Below are positions 37,048-45,387 of a DNA stretch of 63,775 bases, in pieces (within the stretch, counting starts at the first letter, position 1; each line of letters opens with the position of its first letter). This stretch comes from Pseudomonadota bacterium. Its GTDB lineage: Bacteria > Tectomicrobia > Entotheonellia > Entotheonellales > Entotheonellaceae. The position numbers were made by a program, and so were the translations under genes. The notes beneath the pieces are model-generated. The model saw only the letters and a program-made list of their open reading frames with translations. It was not told where the DNA came from and made no database searches. The DNA lies in assembly GCA_005777235.1 (NCBI GenBank), contig SXND01000039.1:1-63775 (forward strand). Direction: 5' to 3'.

Positions 37048-38004
37048 ATGCGTGCCATCATGTGTGAACAATACGGCGGACCTGAAGCGCTGATACTGCG
37101 CGACATGCCTTCCCCCATACCGGGCGTGGGAGAGGTCAAAGTCGCATTGCAGGCACGCGGCGTTAGTTACGTCGATGTGCTACAGATTGCCGGGCAATAT
37201 CAGGTCAAACGTGCTGTGCCTTTTATCCCAGGGAGTGAAGCGGCCGGCATCGTCACGGACACGGGGCCCGGCGTGGAGCACGTGCAGCCCGGAGACCGTG
37301 TGCTCGTCCCCGGTGGTTTTGCCGAGGAGGTGGTTGTGGCCGCCTCGCACGTGGTGCCCTTACCAGACACCGTCAGTTTTGAGACTGCTGCGGCCTTCCG
37401 GTCCAGCTATTGCACGGCGTATTATGCCCTCCAACGTGGCCGTCTCAAGGCGGGCGAGGTGTTGCTGATCCACGGCGCCGCTGGCGGGGTGGGCCTCGCC
37501 GCGGTCGATGTCGGCAAGCTCCTGGGGGCGACGATCATTGCCACGGCCAGCACCGCCGAGAAACTCGCCGTGTGTCAGCAGATGGGTGCCGATCATGTGA
37601 TCAACTACACACACGGCTTTCGAGAACAGGTGAAAGCCCTGACTGGCGACCGCGGGGCTGACGTCATCTATGATCCGGTGGGCGGAGACGTGTTTGATGA
37701 ATCCATGCGCTGCATCGCCCCCTTTGGCCGTCTGCTGATCATTGGCTTCACCAGTGGGCGCGCCGCGCTCGCGAAGACCAACCACCTGCTCATCAAGGAT
37801 GCTGAGGCAATTGGCCTCACCATTGGCGCCCTGGGTCGTCTGGATCCTGCCTGGGAGCGGCGTAATCTGGCCGTGCTCATAGGATGGCTGGCGGCCGAGC
37901 GCATTACGCCGCACGTCTCGCATCGTCTGCCCCTGGCCCAGGCGGCGGCGGCACTCACGCTGGTGCAGACACGCCAGGTGATCGGCAAGGCGGTCTTGGT
38001 GTGA
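37048..38004 (+). CDS. NADPH:quinone oxidoreductase family protein
   Basis: 318-residue MDR enzyme without catalytic zinc ligands: MRAIMCEQYGGPEALILRD, VSYVDVLQIAGQYQVK, FIPGSEAAGIV and the coenzyme site LIHGAAGGVGLAAVDVGKLLGATIIATASTAEKL. C-terminal LPLAQAAAALTLVQTRQVIGKAVLV. It starts 11 bases after the TPR gene, so the two are probably co-transcribed. It belongs to a different subgroup from the oxidoreductase at 11890. Confidence 0.88.
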   Translation: MRAIMCEQYGGPEALILRDMPSPIPGVGEVKVALQARGVSYVDVLQIAGQYQVKRAVPFIPGSEAAGIVTDTGPGVEHVQPGDRVLVPGGFAEEVVVAASHVVPLPDTVSFETAAAFRSSYCTAYYALQRGRLKAGEVLLIHGAAGGVGLAAVDVGKLLGATIIATASTAEKLAVCQQMGADHVINYTHGFREQVKALTGDRGADVIYDPVGGDVFDESMRCIAPFGRLLIIGFTSGRAALAKTNHLLIKDAEAIGLTIGALGRLDPAWERRNLAVLIGWLAAERITPHVSHRLPLAQAAAALTLVQTRQVIGKAVLV

Positions 38005-38120
38005 AACGCGTCGTGCCCCTGGGCATGGCTTATGGTGTGGGCTCGTCAGGCTGTGGGGACGGACAACGCTCAACGGTGCTTGAGGCTTGGCGTGGGCGCG
38101 CACCAGCGAGTGCAGTTGGT

Positions 38121-38390
38121 CATTGATGGCCAGCCATCAATGATACCGTAAAACCCCGCCGTTTAGGGCGGGGATATAAGGCGTTTGGCCAGTCTTCTGG
38201 CCAAGGCCCAGGGCGGGAGAGAACCCGGCGATAGTCGTTGTCTGTCGCCCCATATTCATATTTACTTCATTGTAGACTTAGGTCGAGGCAATGCCGCGAC
38301 CATAACGGCGCCGGCCATATCTTGAGCCTGGGACGACAGGCTCTGGGACTTGTCCCTCGGAGCTCCGGCGTTCATCCCGGGGAGTAGTCA
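38121..38390. mobile_element. IS200/IS605-derived non-autonomous element with series of hairpins
   Basis: About 270 bases of non-coding DNA made of consecutive stem-loops: cattgatggc/gccatcaatg (38121-38142), ccccgcc-gttta-ggcgggg (38154-38173), ttggcca/tggccaa (38185-38204), gagcctg/caggctc (38324-38343), gggac-tt-gtccc (38345-38356) and an imperfect ctccgg/ccggggag hairpin (38363-38384). The block ccgtaaaaccccgcc...agggcgggg matches the end of the tnpA relic at 6783-6820. The right part looks like the 3' end of a tnpB unit and could encode an omega-RNA. No transposase is encoded. Confidence 0.6.
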
Positions 38391-38621
38391 CGAGATTGGC
38401 TTCCGGCATGTGCGCCCCTCGCAGCCTTCTGCGCTGTTGGGGTGGCGCTCAGACGCTCTCGACAGGTCTCGTCGCCGGTCTGGCGTCCGGGATGTGGTTC
38501 TGCTAGTGTACAAAGGCGTTGGAATTTGGTACAACCATGGGCAGGGAGCGCCAGCGCGGTGTGCGGCGCGCCAGATTTTTATGCCATAGCAGGGCGACGA
38601 GTTACCCAGAAGGAACACACC

Positions 38622-38984
38622 ATGAAGATTATCAAACCCAATGAAGTGCCAGCTGAACCCGCGACGAGCCCGCTGTTCACAGGTGAAGTGAGCCGTCAGC
38701 CGATTCTAACGCCTGAGATGAGCCCGGTGTTTAATCTCGGTATCGTGAATTTTCCTGCTGGCGTGCGCAATAAAATGCACACCCATAGCAGCGATCAGGT
38801 GCTGTTTGTGACCGCGGGCACCGGCATCATCGCCACGCCAACGGAACAGCAGGAAATCTCGGTGGGCGATGTGGTGCACATCTCCGCCGAAGAGCACCAC
38901 TGGCACGGTGCCACGCAGCATTCGGACTTCTCGCACATTACCTTGACGGCCAAAGGCAGCACGACGAAGCAGTTGGAACCATAG
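38622..38984 (+). CDS. Small cupin-domain protein
   Basis: 120 residues of single-domain cupin. Motif 1 is VRNKMHTHSSDQVLFVTAGTGII, motif 2 is GDVVHISAEEHHWHGA, giving His/Glu-type metal ligands. Relatives include carboxymuconolactone-type and ribose-dioxygenase-like cupins, but no activity can be assigned. ATG at 38622 has AAGGA seven bases upstream; earlier in-frame codons run through the mobile element remnant and are not coding. Confidence 0.87.
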   Translation: MKIIKPNEVPAEPATSPLFTGEVSRQPILTPEMSPVFNLGIVNFPAGVRNKMHTHSSDQVLFVTAGTGIIATPTEQQEISVGDVVHISAEEHHWHGATQHSDFSHITLTAKGSTTKQLEP

Positions 38985-38996
38985 GATGATGGAGAG

Positions 38997-39030
38997 CGTG
39001 ACGAGAGGGGCCTACCCCCTCCTCGTCACG
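38997..39030. terminator. Hairpin between convergent cupin gene and proS
   Basis: cgtgacgag (38997-39005) pairs with ctcgtcacg (39022-39030), with an inner gggg/cccc extension. The position, in the 50-base gap between convergent genes, suits a bidirectional terminator, although no T tract is present on either strand. Confidence 0.55.
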
Positions 39031-39034
39031 TACC

Positions 39035-40819
39035 TCAGACAGGAAAAGGTATAAGACTGACGCGCTGCTGACTCTCCACCAGCAGGCGAGCGATTTCGGC
39101 CTGTAGCGTCGAGATAATCTGCTCCACTGGAACGATAACCGCCTCACTGGCGCCGCGTGGTTTCAATTCTGCCCCACCGGCTTTGAGCGAGCGCGGACCG
39201 ATAGTTAAGCGCAGCGGCAAACCTAGCAAGTCGGCATCATTGAGTTTGACCCCTGGCGTCGCCTCGCGGTCATCCAGGAGCATCTCAATCCCCGCCGCCC
39301 ACGCCTCACGGTACAGCCGCTCGGCAATCTCCGTCACCTCCGGGGCACGTTGCGTCAGCGCGACGCAGTAGACCTGGTATGGCGCCACAGGCATCGGAAA
39401 GCAGATGCCGTGCTCATCGTGGTGCTCTTCGATGATGCAAGACAGCAGACGACCGCTGCCAATGCCATAGCAGCCCATGATGACCGGTTTGATGGCGCCA
39501 TCACGGTCGAGATATGTCCCACCCAGCGCCTCGGTATAACGCGTGCCGAGCTTAAAGATGTTGCCGACTTCCACCCCACGCGAGATCCGCAACACGGCGC
39601 CGCACTGCGGACAGCCGTCACCATCGTGCGCTGCGACAATGTCGTGCACCATGGCGGCCTGATAATCGCGGCCATAGTTCGTATGCCGCAGGTGATAGCC
39701 GACGATATTCGCCCCAGCGATCAGATTTGGCGACTGCGGAATGAGATCATCGACAATGACCAGCATGGGCTCCTGGCGCAGCCCAATAGGCGAGGCGTAC
39801 CCCGGCACAGCGCCCACGGCACGAATTTCGTCCTCGTGCGCGGGCCGCAAATCACGGGCGGCAATGGCATTGATGAGCTTGGTTTCATTGAGGTCGGTAT
39901 CCCCGCGCACCACCGCAAAGACGAATTGTTCACGGGTGGCCTTGGCGTCAGTAGGATCAGCCACTGTGGCCATAAAAAATACGGCTTTGGCCGTCTGGCT
40001 GGTGGACACACCGAGCAAGGCGGCGAGGTCGTCGATGGTGGACGTGCCAGGGGTGGCGATCTGTTCCATGGGCAGCGCAGCTTCCGGGGCGGGAGCGGGT
40101 TTGCGCACCTGGGCCACCTGACGATTGGCCGCGTAGCCGCAGGCGTCGCACAGCATCAGCGTATCCTCACCAATCGACGACAGATACATGTATTCATGCG
40201 CCATCTGGCCACCCATCATGCCGACGTCCGACTGTACCGCAATGACAGGGAGATGGCAGCGCTGAAAAATGTTGAAGTAGGCCTGATAATGCGCCCGGTA
40301 CTGGACATCTAACCCTTCCCAGTCGGCATCCAGGCTATAACTGTCCTTCATGGTAAATTCGCGCACCCGAATCAAGCCACCGCGGGCCCGCGGCTCATCA
40401 CGGAATTTGGTCTGCATTTGGTACAGCAGGCAGGGCAGTTGGCGATACGAGCGAATCTCCTGCCGCACCAGGTCAGCGACGACCTCTTCATGCGTCATCC
40501 CCAGCACCATATCGCGCTGTGCCCGATCTTTGAAGCGCGCCATTTCAGCCCCAACCTGGTACCAGCGCCCAGTCTTCTGCCAGATATCGGCGGGATGCAC
40601 GACCGGCATGGTGATTTCCTGGCCACCAATCGCCTCCATCTCGGTGCGGATGATGTTTTCGATTTTCGTCAAGGCCCGCCGTCCAAGTGGCAGATAACTA
40701 TAAATGCCAGCGGCCAGTGGCCTCACGAGACCGGCACGCAGCAACAGCTGATGGCTTGGCAGCTCGGCCTCCGCCGGCACATCACGCAGTGTCTGGCTAA
40801 ATAACCGGCTCATGCGCAT
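39035..40819 (-). CDS. proS: Prolyl-tRNA synthetase, bacterial type
   Basis: 594 residues. Class II motifs: RAGLVRPLAAGIYSYLPLGRRALTKIENIIRTEM (motif 1 region), FRDEPRARGGLIRVREFTMKDSYSL (motif 2) and GCYGIGSGRLLSCIIEEHHDE (motif 3), plus the editing insertion domain and C-terminal anticodon domain, so it is the long bacterial form. ATG at 40819 is preceded by AGGAAAGGGA; an open frame upstream to 40921 lies in the tnpB relic and is not part of the gene. Confidence 0.96.
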   Translation of the reverse strand: MRMSRLFSQTLRDVPAEAELPSHQLLLRAGLVRPLAAGIYSYLPLGRRALTKIENIIRTEMEAIGGQEITMPVVHPADIWQKTGRWYQVGAEMARFKDRAQRDMVLGMTHEEVVADLVRQEIRSYRQLPCLLYQMQTKFRDEPRARGGLIRVREFTMKDSYSLDADWEGLDVQYRAHYQAYFNIFQRCHLPVIAVQSDVGMMGGQMAHEYMYLSSIGEDTLMLCDACGYAANRQVAQVRKPAPAPEAALPMEQIATPGTSTIDDLAALLGVSTSQTAKAVFFMATVADPTDAKATREQFVFAVVRGDTDLNETKLINAIAARDLRPAHEDEIRAVGAVPGYASPIGLRQEPMLVIVDDLIPQSPNLIAGANIVGYHLRHTNYGRDYQAAMVHDIVAAHDGDGCPQCGAVLRISRGVEVGNIFKLGTRYTEALGGTYLDRDGAIKPVIMGCYGIGSGRLLSCIIEEHHDEHGICFPMPVAPYQVYCVALTQRAPEVTEIAERLYREAWAAGIEMLLDDREATPGVKLNDADLLGLPLRLTIGPRSLKAGGAELKPRGASEAVIVPVEQIISTLQAEIARLLVESQQRVSLIPFPV

Positions 40820-40851
40820 GATCGGGATCCCTTTCCTGGTGAAGAGCGGTG

Positions 40852-41488
40852 TCAACGACCGCCAGCGCAAGCAGGCGGCGTGTTGCTGGCGTTGCGCGCG
40901 GCCCCTCCAGAGGTCGGACAACCACCCGCAAAGCTAGGCGCGTTGCCAGAGCGCCCGCCAGTCCCAGATGTCCCGAGGCTGGCATGGTACGTGGCCGCGA
41001 GAGTGTTGGCCGCATGGAGGCCGGCATGCAGCGCGCAGCCACAGGCACGGTATACGAAGCGACTACGCGAACAGTGGGTGTGGCGCGTCGTGTGCCCGCC
41101 GCAGGAACCTGTCTTCGAGGTATGGCGCGGATCGACCGCGACCACCATACAGCCCCGTGCTGCGGCCTGGGACGCGATACACGCGCAGACCGGAGCCCAG
41201 GCCCAACTGGGCACACGGCGCGAGGTCTCCATGTGGCGCTTGATCGGCGTGCGCCGGCGGATAGCGGTGAGATGTGCCAGCACCATCGTGGTGCCAGGCG
41301 CATAGGGCTGGGCCATCTGCGTACGTAGCGCATGGTCGCAGTTCGTGTGGAACCTCGTGTGTTGCCCACGCCGATGCCGCACATGTCGTTTGGCCGACGG
41401 CGTGCCTTGCTGTTGGAACTGGCGTGTCAGCGTGCATCGCAGCGTGGGAGTGTGTGGGTGTAAGCATCACACATACAGTCCGTAGCAT
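40852..41488 (-). pseudogene. tnpB: IS605-type tnpB (OrfB) remnant
   Basis: The minus strand holds the TnpB start (MLRTVCVMLTPTHSHAAM), then, after a large internal deletion, the C-terminal RuvC and zinc-ribbon part: TMVLAHLTAIRRRTPIKRH, ARGCMVVAVDPRHTSKTGSCGG and HAGLHAANTLAATYHASL. The catalytic Glu of LEDL has become Ala and the terminal Asp of D-x-NAA is lost, as is one zinc cysteine. Frames also change. About 640 bases remain of a gene normally near 1.2 kb. It is inert, wedged between proS and alr. Confidence 0.8.
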
Positions 41489-41506
41489 AGAGCGATGATA
41501 CCATAG

Positions 41507-41716
41507 AACAGCAGATGTATCACTGGGTATCTCGTGGAGCTGGGCCTCCCGGCCCACGGGCCCATTCCCCTGCCGCCCGAAGGCGGAGCCCCCTTGCCCG
41601 GCTTGCTGTCAGGCGAGCGCTTTGGGGAAATTGTGGGCACAGATCTGATCGGTGCGGCCGTGGTCCAAAGCCATCTCCGGCTCCTCATCGCCTACCTCCA
41701 AGCCATGCAGCAATGA
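41507..41716 (+). other. Short open stretch, possible gene fragment
   Basis: Between two stops, about 70 codons read smoothly (VELGLPAHGPIPLPPEGGAPLPGLLSGERFGEIVG... ending YLQAMQQ). There is no good start or ribosome binding site and no family I recognise. It resembles the C-terminal end of some protein and may be a relic beside the tnpB remains. Confidence 0.25.
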
Positions 41717-41723
41717 GGGCGGC

Positions 41724-42860
41724 TCACAGGGCACTGCCAACGGCAATGCGTGGCACACGCTGCGCAATATGAGTCACAATTTCGTAATTGATCGTTCCAA
41801 GCTGTGCAGCGAGTGCATCAGCCGTGACTTCCTCGTGTCCTTGCCGGCCAATAATGACCACCTCATCACCGACCTTGACCTGATCACACACGGGTGTGAC
41901 ATCCAGCAAACATTGATCCATGCAGATTTGTCCAACCTGCCGACAGCGCCGCCCGTGCACCAGGAGCTCCAGCGTATTGGAACAGCGCTGGCTGAGACCA
42001 TCGCCATACCCCAGTGGTATCGTCGCGATGACGGAGGGCTGCACGGTGTGAAACGTATGCCCATAACTGAGACCGGTCCCAGCAGGTACTTCCTTGAGAT
42101 AGGTGATGCGCGTTTGCCACTCCAGCACCGGCTTGAGCTCATGGACGCGGTGATTCCAGAGCGTATGGGATGGCTTGAGGCCGTAGATGGCTATCCCCGG
42201 ACGGGCGGCATCACCATACGCCTCCGGGAGATCAAAGATCGCGGCGCTATTGGCCCAGTGATACACGGCGATGCCGTAGCCGCGTGACGTGGCCTGAACC
42301 TGGCGACATATCTCGATCTGGTGGTGGGAAAACGCTTTGTCTGCCTCATGGGCACAGGCGAAATGACTCATGAGGCCCTTGACCCATACAGTAGGAAAAG
42401 CATGACAGCGGTCGAGAAAGGCCGTGACGTCCTCAGGCTGAATGCCGATACGGCCCATGCCAGTGTCTACTTTGAGGTGCACCGCAATCCGTCGGCCAGT
42501 CTTGGCAGCCGCGCGCGCCAAGCTCTCGACCATCTCGATGGTGCAGACCACGGGCTCGAAGCCATACGCCACGAAATACTCACTGTGTGTCGGCAGCGTG
42601 GCCGACAGCACCATGATCGTGGCCTGGACACCGGCTTCCACCAACGCCATGGCTTCTGCGACATGGGCGACGCACAGGTGCGTGTAGCCCAGATGGACGA
42701 GATGGCGGCCAATCATGTCAGCGCCATGGCCATAGGCGTTGGCTTTGAGCACCGGCCAGAGCAGTCGCTGGCCGACGAGGGCTTGGAGCACACGCATATT
42801 GTGGGTGAGATGCTCAAGATGGATCAACACCTGGGTCAGATGACTCGTCCGATACTCCAC
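41724..42860 (-). CDS. alr: Alanine racemase
   Basis: 378-residue fold-type III PLP enzyme interconverting L- and D-alanine. PLP lysine is in VLKANAYGHGA (Lys39) and the second catalytic base in GTGLSYGHTF; MGRIG and IPLGYGDG are standard. GTG start at 42860 with GGAGGAGAG upstream. It is the last gene of the ornithine cluster, 28 bases after orr. OrtAB releases D-alanine, so this Alr probably returns that product to L-alanine, in addition to or instead of supplying cell-wall D-alanine. Confidence 0.93.
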   Translation of the reverse strand: MEYRTSHLTQVLIHLEHLTHNMRVLQALVGQRLLWPVLKANAYGHGADMIGRHLVHLGYTHLCVAHVAEAMALVEAGVQATIMVLSATLPTHSEYFVAYGFEPVVCTIEMVESLARAAAKTGRRIAVHLKVDTGMGRIGIQPEDVTAFLDRCHAFPTVWVKGLMSHFACAHEADKAFSHHQIEICRQVQATSRGYGIAVYHWANSAAIFDLPEAYGDAARPGIAIYGLKPSHTLWNHRVHELKPVLEWQTRITYLKEVPAGTGLSYGHTFHTVQPSVIATIPLGYGDGLSQRCSNTLELLVHGRRCRQVGQICMDQCLLDVTPVCDQVKVGDEVVIIGRQGHEEVTADALAAQLGTINYEIVTHIAQRVPRIAVGSAL

Positions 42861-42888
42861 GCTCTCTCCTCCTCATGCCTCTTGGAGC

Positions 42889-43998
42889 TCAGCTCCCCAC
42901 GACGCGCCCAGGACAGGGTATGGTCATGGCCGGCAGGGGACGTTTGGCCACGTACGGGGAGGTCATGGTGGCGAGCAGCGCGCTGTAATTGAGTGAGAAG
43001 GCCAGCTCATCCCCCACCTGGATCGCTCCTGCGGCTGCGGTGACGTCGACCAGCAGGTGATCACTCGATGCACCGAGGATGGTGAGGCGTCCATCCAGCG
43101 GCTGTAAACCTGCCACGTCCACGTCTTCGCGCCCAATATCGAGAATGGCACGGACGCGCTGGCCGTGATCGGCAAAGGTGGGTTTACAGCCAAAGGCGTC
43201 CTCTCCCGTTTCCCCGATGGGCACAGAAGGTTTCGTTTTGTGTTCGATGACTTCGGCATACAAGCAAAAGGCATCCTGAAACGTGTCGGGCCAGGCAGTG
43301 CGATGGATCGTTTCGCGGCCCAGGAGTATCCCTTCACCCATGCGCATGTGGTTCACCCGGCTGGGCATTTTTCCTGCGGCAATGAGCGGCAGGGCGCTGG
43401 AATTACCACCAGAAATGTACTGCAGGAGCAGACCAAAGGTGCACTCGATCTGCCGGGCGTAGTCGACCAGCTGCAGCATGTTGTCCTCTGACGGCATAAC
43501 ACCACCATAGCAGCTCAGGTTCGTCCCCAGACCAACGATCCGAATGCCAGGGAGCGCAATAATGTCCCGCACAAACGGCAGGAGATCCGCTGGCCAGACC
43601 CCTTCGCGCAAGTCTCCCAGGTCCACCATGATGAGAATGGCATGCACCAGACCGCGGCGGCAGGCGGCAGCGGACAGGGCGGCAATCACCGTGACCTCGG
43701 AATTCAAACTGATGTCCACCGCGGCCACGACGTCGTCCACTTCCGAGAGGGGCGGGATGCGCAGGAGCATGTACGACGTGTTGAGACCGCTGGCGCGCAG
43801 GCGATGGATGTTCTGCAGCCGCGATTCCCCCACGGACACCACCCCGCCGCGCAGCATGGCCTGGGCTACCTCAGGCAGACCGCAGGTGACCTTGGTGACG
43901 CCGGTGACCGCGATGCCGTAGCGCGCGCACAAGCGCGTGAGCGTCCGGGCGTTGTGGGCGATCTTTTCCAGGTCAATCGTGACGTAGGGTCCAGCCAT
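42889..43998 (-). CDS. orr: Ornithine racemase (PLP-dependent, alanine-racemase fold)
   Basis: 369 residues of the YhfX/ornithine-racemase group, distinct from Alr: YVTIDLEKIAHNARTLTRLC, then the PLP lysine in GVTKVTCGLPEVAQAML, GESRLQNIHRLRASG, VDLGDLREGV, and GGNSSALPLIAAGKMPSRVNHMRMGEGILLG. Orr converts L-ornithine to D-ornithine for OraSE. ATG at 43998, after GGGAGGAAG, overlaps the end of the MutL-like gene by 26 bases. Other clusters of the pathway also carry orr near oraE. Confidence 0.92.
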   Translation of the reverse strand: MAGPYVTIDLEKIAHNARTLTRLCARYGIAVTGVTKVTCGLPEVAQAMLRGGVVSVGESRLQNIHRLRASGLNTSYMLLRIPPLSEVDDVVAAVDISLNSEVTVIAALSAAACRRGLVHAILIMVDLGDLREGVWPADLLPFVRDIIALPGIRIVGLGTNLSCYGGVMPSEDNMLQLVDYARQIECTFGLLLQYISGGNSSALPLIAAGKMPSRVNHMRMGEGILLGRETIHRTAWPDTFQDAFCLYAEVIEHKTKPSVPIGETGEDAFGCKPTFADHGQRVRAILDIGREDVDVAGLQPLDGRLTILGASSDHLLVDVTAAAGAIQVGDELAFSLNYSALLATMTSPYVAKRPLPAMTIPCPGRVVGS

Positions 43999-45382
43999 GG
44001 TGGGCTTCCTCCCTGGATAGGCCAAGGCTTGCCAGCAGCAGTGCAGTCGCTGCTTTTGGGTTGTACTGGCTCAACACCCCAGCAGCCGCCATGATGTAGT
44101 GCTGATCCACGAGCACCCGCGCTGCGGCTGGCGGTAACAGCTTGCGCTGGCTCGGGTCGGCCTTGATGTGGCGTAAAATCTCCTGGCCCATATCCAGCCT
44201 GGTTAATGCACCTCCCGTACCAATCACGTAGCGTATGGCCGTCAAATCCCGACCTTCGACCAGTTCATGGCGCCCATACGCCCCATAGACCGCCCGCAGT
44301 GCACCGGCATGGCGCCAGACGGCAATATCCACGGCCCAGCGGGTGAGATCTACAGTCATACGGCGGGCAGCGCACTGCGCCGGGATGGGCATAATATGCT
44401 GCGGCGCCGGCGCGGCCTCGCCCGCCGCTGCCGCAAGATGGGCGGCGTTGAGATACACGCCCAAATCGCCCTCCACGGTGCGTTTCGAGTGCGGTTCGGG
44501 GGCAAGGCGCAGCCTAGCGTACACGCTCGAGCCCTCGGTCACCGAATGCACATCCGTGGTAGCGCCACCGACATCAATGGTCAGGACATCGCCCAGCACC
44601 TCTGCAAGCAGTTCCGTGGCGCGCAGGACGGCGCCGGGGGTAGGCATGACGTTGCCCGTGACCATGGTCTTGACCTGCTCCATCCCGGGGGCGGTAATGA
44701 TATGCCTGGCAAAGACGTCTTGGATGAGCCGCCGTACCGGCTCCAGGTGCAACTCGTCGAGGCGGGGATAGACGTTGTCCACGAGAAACACCGGCACCTG
44801 GGCGCTCTGCAGCAGGCGTTGTACCTCGCCCCTGACAGCCTGGTTCCCAGCGTAGATGATGGGCGTTTCCAGGCCGAGAGCCGCCAGGGCCCGGGCATTG
44901 GCCAGCACCACGTCGCGCTCTCCATCATCAACACCGCCGGCAAGGAGGATCAGGTTGGGTTGGCGCTGCCGGATCTCAGCCAGATCATCGGCGCTGAGGC
45001 GTCCTGCCGTCGTGAAGGTGACGACGGCGCCGGCGCCCAGGGACGCTTCCCGCGCCGCCCGCAGGGTCATGTCCTGGGTCAGGCCATGCACCGTCATGCG
45101 CAGACCGCCAGCCGCCGAGGCCGACGCCATCAACCTGGCACCAGCGGTATCGACCGCGCAGGTGGCTTCCAGGGCCTGGCGGGCCTGCTGCAGGCCAAGC
45201 ACCACATTGCCTGCAGCTACTGTGGTCAGTGCCACGCCTTGCCCTAAGAATTGCGGCGCCTGGCCCGTGTGGGGGCCCGCAGAGCTAGTAAGACCGGCAA
45301 AGGCACTGAGCTTGGTCAGGGTACTGCCGATATCGGCAACGACCACCTCGGCCTGGGTTCTGCCAGGAAGGGCATGCTCCAT
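43973..45382 (-). CDS. MutL/GlmL-family reactivase for ornithine aminomutase
   Basis: 469-residue actin-like ATPase of the glutamate mutase MutL family. Phosphate-binding loops are VVADIGSTLTKLSAF and VLTIDVGGATTDVHSV; other family marks are LLAGGVDDGERD, VDNVYPRLDELHLEPVRRLI and VIGTGGALTRL. Such proteins accompany B12-dependent carbon-skeleton and amino mutases and are thought to exchange damaged cofactor. It lies five bases after oraE, so OraSE is the obvious client. It is not the mismatch-repair MutL. Confidence 0.92.
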   Translation of the reverse strand: MEHALPGRTQAEVVVADIGSTLTKLSAFAGLTSSAGPHTGQAPQFLGQGVALTTVAAGNVVLGLQQARQALEATCAVDTAGARLMASASAAGGLRMTVHGLTQDMTLRAAREASLGAGAVVTFTTAGRLSADDLAEIRQRQPNLILLAGGVDDGERDVVLANARALAALGLETPIIYAGNQAVRGEVQRLLQSAQVPVFLVDNVYPRLDELHLEPVRRLIQDVFARHIITAPGMEQVKTMVTGNVMPTPGAVLRATELLAEVLGDVLTIDVGGATTDVHSVTEGSSVYARLRLAPEPHSKRTVEGDLGVYLNAAHLAAAAGEAAPAPQHIMPIPAQCAARRMTVDLTRWAVDIAVWRHAGALRAVYGAYGRHELVEGRDLTAIRYVIGTGGALTRLDMGQEILRHIKADPSQRKLLPPAAARVLVDQHYIMAAAGVLSQYNPKAATALLLASLGLSREEAHHGWTLRHD

Positions 45383-45387
45383 AGCCG

